A stretch of 7,508 bases of DNA from assembly GCA_903928955.1 (NCBI GenBank), contig CAIYTD010000175.1, positions 1 to 7,508 of the forward strand, written 5' to 3'. Of the stretch, positions 5,337 through 7,508 are shown one piece after another; position 1 is the first letter of the stretch, and every line of letters begins with the position of its first letter. Source of the stretch: Oligoflexia bacterium (lineage in GTDB: Bacteria; Bdellovibrionota; UBA1018). Under the pieces are notes generated by a model. The model searched no databases. It was not told where the DNA came from and saw only the letters and a program-made list of their open reading frames with translations. A program made the position numbers and the translations under genes.

Positions 5337-5561
5337 ATGTTAGTATTGACCCGGAAGCTGGGGGAAAGCATTGCCATTGATGACCATATCAAGGTTGTTG
5401 TGGTACAAATAAAAGGAAAACAAGTTCGCTTGGGTATTCAAGCTCCCAAGGAAACAAAGATTCATCGTGAAGAAGTTTATGCAGCGATTCAAGAACAAAA
5501 TAGAGAAGCTGTAAAGGCTCCGCTTGCGATGGCTCATGTGTCAAAAATATTAAAAGGGTAG
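5337..5561 (+). CDS. csrA: CsrA, translational repressor (carbon storage regulator)
   Basis: CsrA is a small homodimeric RNA-binding protein that recognises GGA in hairpin loops, usually to block translation. The protein is 74 residues. It begins MLVLTRKLGESIAIDDHIKV, with the RNA-contacting Leu4 and Arg6, and contains GKQVRLGIQAPKE and IHREEVY, with the essential Arg44 in place. The C-terminal helix continues for about 26 residues after Tyr48, as in the CsrA proteins of bacteria that also have FliW, where this region takes part in FliW binding. fliW follows after 38 bases. In Bacillus subtilis, FliW released from flagellin binds CsrA and relieves repression of flagellin translation, and the pairing here suggests the same kind of circuit. 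The start follows GGAG in a hairpin loop, consistent with self-repression. Confidence 0.97.
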   Translation: MLVLTRKLGESIAIDDHIKVVVVQIKGKQVRLGIQAPKETKIHREEVYAAIQEQNREAVKAPLAMAHVSKILKG

Positions 5562-5580
5562 ATATTAAGAATACCTTTAA

Positions 5581-5598
5581 CTTAACCACGAGGTTGAG
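5581..5598 (+). promoter_or_regulatory. Stem-loop enclosing the fliW ribosome-binding site
   Basis: CTTAACC (5581-5587) pairs with GGTTGAG (5592-5598) through seven pairs including one G-U, closed by the loop ACGA. The likely Shine-Dalgarno GAGG (5590-5593) is half in the loop and half in the stem, and the GTG start at 5600 follows directly. Unlike the flgN and csrA hairpins there is no GGA in the loop, so this is not an obvious CsrA site. Confidence 0.45.
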
Positions 5599-5599
5599 C

Positions 5600-6154
5600 G
5601 TGATCATAAAAACAGGACGTTTTGGACAGATCACTGTCGGGGACGATGAAATCATTCTAATTCCGCAAGGCATTTTAGGCTTTCCTGAATATAGAAAATT
5701 TTGTTTAGTCGACCCTAGTGATGAGACTCTCATTTTATGGCTTCAGTCTTTAGAACAACCAGATATTGTTTTTCCAGTTCTTGAGCCTAAGCTTTTTAAG
5801 CCGGAATATTCAGCTAGGCTGTCAGCAGCCGAATTGCGTGAGCTTAAGCTGGAAAATATTAATCAATCAGCGGTTTTTGTAATACTTACTATTCCAGAAG
5901 ATGCAACAAAAATGACCACTAATCTTAAGGCTCCAATAGTCATTAATTTAAAAGAGCAAATTGCTAAGCAAGTGGTACTTCAAGAAAATGAGTATAGCAT
6001 TAAGCATGAAATGTTTAAGGAGCTACGGGCGCATTTAATTACTATTTATTCTCAAAAAAAGGTATCTCAGTTTCAGGATAATATAAGTCGAGTTGGCCCG
6101 ATTTCTATTAAAAATATTCCACCTACTTTGACGGTAAGGAATCTACAAGCTTAG
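5600..6154 (+). CDS. fliW: FliW, flagellar assembly factor and CsrA antagonist, with C-terminal extension
   Basis: FliW binds CsrA non-competitively and also binds flagellin, linking filament assembly to translation. Family features are the N-terminal TGRFGQITVGDDEIILIPQG, then GILGFPEYRKF, a central LQSLEQPDIVFPV, and the C-terminal NLKAPIVINLKEQIAKQVVL followed by EYSIKH. The start is taken as GTG 5600, because GAGG at 5590-5593 is six bases upstream. A TTG at 5594 would touch that site and is unlikely. From GTG the protein has 184 residues. The usual family core of about 140-150 residues ends near residue 138, leaving an extension of about 46 residues containing LRAHLITIY and GPISIKNIPP that I do not recognise. 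It ends 22 bases from a convergent gene. Confidence 0.94.
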   Translation: MIIKTGRFGQITVGDDEIILIPQGILGFPEYRKFCLVDPSDETLILWLQSLEQPDIVFPVLEPKLFKPEYSARLSAAELRELKLENINQSAVFVILTIPEDATKMTTNLKAPIVINLKEQIAKQVVLQENEYSIKHEMFKELRAHLITIYSQKKVSQFQDNISRVGPISIKNIPPTLTVRNLQA

Positions 6155-6174
6155 ATTTTGATAAAATGTTTTTT
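6155..6174 (+). terminator. Weak A/T hairpin plus T-run after fliW
   Basis: Directly after the fliW stop, ATTTT (6155-6159) and AAAAT (6163-6167) can pair, and a run of six T follows at 6169-6174. The layout resembles an intrinsic terminator in the 22-base gap between convergent genes, but the stem is only five A-T pairs and would be unstable, so this is a weak call. Confidence 0.2.
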
Positions 6175-6176
6175 AG

Positions 6177-6902
6177 CTATTCAGTTTTAATGCGTGCTTT
6201 TTTCGCCATTCTTAAGTACGCGAGTGCTTCCCGATTATTTGGTTTAATCGTGATTACATTTTCCCATTCGAGTTCCGCATCCAAAATGTTCCCTTGACTA
6301 TAGTGGAGTAGTCCTAATTGAATTCTTGCTGGAATATATTCGGCGTGTTCTCTTTTGAGTTGTTGAAGCTCTTGCATTGCGCGGGTTAAAAAACCTTTTT
6401 TTGCATATGATTTCGCTCTACGTATTCGGATATCTAAAGTTGATGGATCCAGGCGTGCAGCTTTTCCATATTCTTCAATGGCTTCATCATATCTGCGGTA
6501 TCGAAAATAGAGATCAGCAAGTTCCATATGCTTAACGGAGAATTTTCGGTCAATAGCGGGGTCGCCAATGGCTTGTTTATGAGTTACAGATTGATTGGCC
6601 TGTTCGAAAATTTTTTTTGCATCATCATACTTTCCAATGTCATTAAAAAGTACAGAAAGGCAGATAGCTGCATCTGTATGTCTGGGATCTATAGTTAAAG
6701 CTTTTTTAAGATTTTCAACAGTGAGGCTAATTTGACCTTGGAAATAGTACATGACTCCTAAAAGATAGTGAGCATCGGGGTTTTCGGGTTCGTCGTGTAT
6801 TTTTTTCCGAATAATAGGCTCAGCAATCGAGAATTGTCTTCTAGAGAGGAGGTCTTGAATCTGTCGGTCGGTTGAATGATTTTCCGTATTAATGCTGGCC
6901 AT
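6177..6902 (-). CDS. Tetratricopeptide-repeat (TPR) protein of unknown function
   Basis: The protein has 241 residues from the ATG at 6902 and consists largely of TPR helical pairs. Clear units are residues about 43-74 (PDAHYLLGVMYYFQGQ, ending ALTIDP), 77-102, 124-153 (MELADLYFRYRRYDEAIEEY, ending ARLDP), 157-185 and 190-222 (PARIQLGLLHYSQGN, ending ITIKP). TPR arrays mediate protein-protein contacts. No catalytic domain, signal peptide or membrane segment is visible, so it is probably cytoplasmic. An in-frame TTG at 6929 would add nine residues and extend the overlap with bamD; neither start has a good Shine-Dalgarno. The gene overlaps the upstream bamD by 14 bases and is probably co-transcribed. 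It converges on fliW. Whether it serves envelope assembly, flagella or something else cannot be told from sequence. Confidence 0.85.
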   Translation of the reverse strand: MASINTENHSTDRQIQDLLSRRQFSIAEPIIRKKIHDEPENPDAHYLLGVMYYFQGQISLTVENLKKALTIDPRHTDAAICLSVLFNDIGKYDDAKKIFEQANQSVTHKQAIGDPAIDRKFSVKHMELADLYFRYRRYDEAIEEYGKAARLDPSTLDIRIRRAKSYAKKGFLTRAMQELQQLKREHAEYIPARIQLGLLHYSQGNILDAELEWENVITIKPNNREALAYLRMAKKARIKTE

Positions 6903-7508
6903 TTTTTGGGCTGTCTTTCTGGCTGTCAATTTCTATTATTTTTTCTTGTGCAATTTTAGCAGCCTGAGTTTCAGGATATAGTTCGATTATTTTTTTATAT
7001 CTAGGCTTAGAGGAGCTGTAAAAATCTCTTTTGAAATAAAAATTAGCAATGTAAAGTTCCTTATCTGCCAAAAGAATGCGAATATTTACGATATCTTTTT
7101 GAGATTCTAATGCTGCTGGATCATTGGGGTATTTCCGAGTGAAATCTTCATATGCAGCTAGGGCTTTTTTTGCGGTTGTAAGATCCCTTGCGATGTCAGT
7201 AGGTGTATCATTATAGTACGATTTTGCTGCCCTAAAAGAAGCATAGGCAGTTTTTTCATGCTTTGGATGGAGATCGCGAAAAGCTTCATAGGAAGTAGCA
7301 GCTTCTGTAAATGATTCCTGAAGAAAGTATATGTCAGCAATTTTAAGTTGGGAGTCTATAGCTACTTTTGAATAAGGAAATTTATTTTTTATGTTTCTCA
7401 GTTTTTCAATGGCTATTTGAAAATGGTCACTTTTGATATCTTCCTCAGCATCTTTGTAGAGTGAAACTGGGTCGTTTTCATTTACTGGAGCACTAGAGCA
7501 GTTTATGA
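6889..7508 (-). CDS. bamD: BamD, outer-membrane protein assembly lipoprotein (5' end outside window)
   Basis: BamD is the essential lipoprotein partner of BamA in the complex that inserts beta-barrel proteins into the outer membrane. Reading leftwards from the window edge the frame is open to TAA at 6889-6891, about 205 residues. The visible N-terminus is I-N-C-S-S, so the lipidated cysteine is the third complete codon, with the signal peptide just off the window. Asn at the -1 position of the lipobox is unusual but occurs. Family TPR features are IEKLRNIKNKFPYSKVAIDS, then LKIADIYFL, LHPKHEKTAYASFRAAKSYY, FTRKYPNDPAA, LADKELYIANFYFKRDFYSS and IIELYPETQAA. The last three match the BamD C-terminal half (RYPN, LAxxEx-xAxYYxxR, YPDTQA) closely. 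A TTG at 7071 is internal, not a start. It overlaps the TPR gene by 14 bases. Confidence 0.9.
   Translation of the reverse strand, partial: INCSSAPVNENDPVSLYKDAEEDIKSDHFQIAIEKLRNIKNKFPYSKVAIDSQLKIADIYFLQESFTEAATSYEAFRDLHPKHEKTAYASFRAAKSYYNDTPTDIARDLTTAKKALAAYEDFTRKYPNDPAALESQKDIVNIRILLADKELYIANFYFKRDFYSSSKPRYKKIIELYPETQAAKIAQEKIIEIDSQKDSPKNGQH

Noticed and set aside
7158..7340. Reverse-strand 60-codon ORF
   Set aside because: It lies within bamD in a different frame and has no recognisable features.
1..7508. Mobile elements, CRISPR arrays, tRNA or rRNA genes
   Set aside because: None seen: no transposase or integrase sequence, no spaced repeats, no cloverleaf-like or rRNA-like stretch.

Overview
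This window is a late flagellar (hook/filament-junction) operon on the + strand, followed by two convergent genes on the - strand. The organism is Gram-negative, because P-ring and L-ring genes (flgI, flgH) and the outer-membrane assembly lipoprotein gene bamD are present. The order flgH-flgI-flgJ-flgM-flgN-flgK-flgL-csrA-fliW, with a FlgJ that lacks a muramidase domain and with a CsrA/FliW pair, is what I would expect from a 'deltaproteobacterial' lineage in the broad sense (Bdellovibrionota, SAR324, Desulfobacterota and relatives) rather than an enteric gammaproteobacterium. Base composition is moderately AT-rich. I cannot name a genus.

Layout. 2-235: the C-terminal end of flgH (L-ring), cut by the window edge. 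183-1259: flgI (P-ring). 1261-1458: an unrecognised 65-codon ORF joined to flgJ by an ATGA overlap and ending in a run of eight G. 1455-1862: flgJ (rod-binding domain only). 1859-2200: flgM (anti-sigma-28). 2201-2300: an untranslated leader with a tandem repeat and a hairpin that presents the flgN ribosome-binding site. 2301-2813: flgN (FlgK/FlgL chaperone). 2822-4246: flgK. 4259-5224: flgL. 5225-5336: a second leader. 5337-5561: csrA. 5600-6154: fliW, with an unusual C-terminal extension. On the - strand, 6177-6902 is a TPR protein and 6889-7508 is bamD, whose lipoprotein signal peptide lies beyond the right edge.

How the genes work together. FlgH and FlgI form the bushings around the rod, FlgJ helps rod assembly, FlgK and FlgL join hook to filament, FlgN escorts FlgK and FlgL to the export gate, and FlgM holds sigma-28 until the hook is finished. 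CsrA represses translation by binding GGA in hairpin loops, and FliW antagonises CsrA.

The most interesting signal is in the RNA leaders. The Shine-Dalgarno sequences of flgN and csrA sit exactly in the loops of small perfect hairpins (AGGAG and GGAG loops), which is the textbook shape of a CsrA site. Weaker hairpins of the same kind occur at flgK, upstream of flgJ and at flgI. The fliW ribosome-binding site is also folded into a stem-loop, but without GGA in the loop. This suggests that the operon is post-transcriptionally controlled by the CsrA/FliW pair it encodes, with csrA autoregulated. The second notable signal is the G8 tract at the small-ORF/flgJ junction, where slippage would fuse the two frames. 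All hairpins were found by eye; no folding energies or database searches were run.
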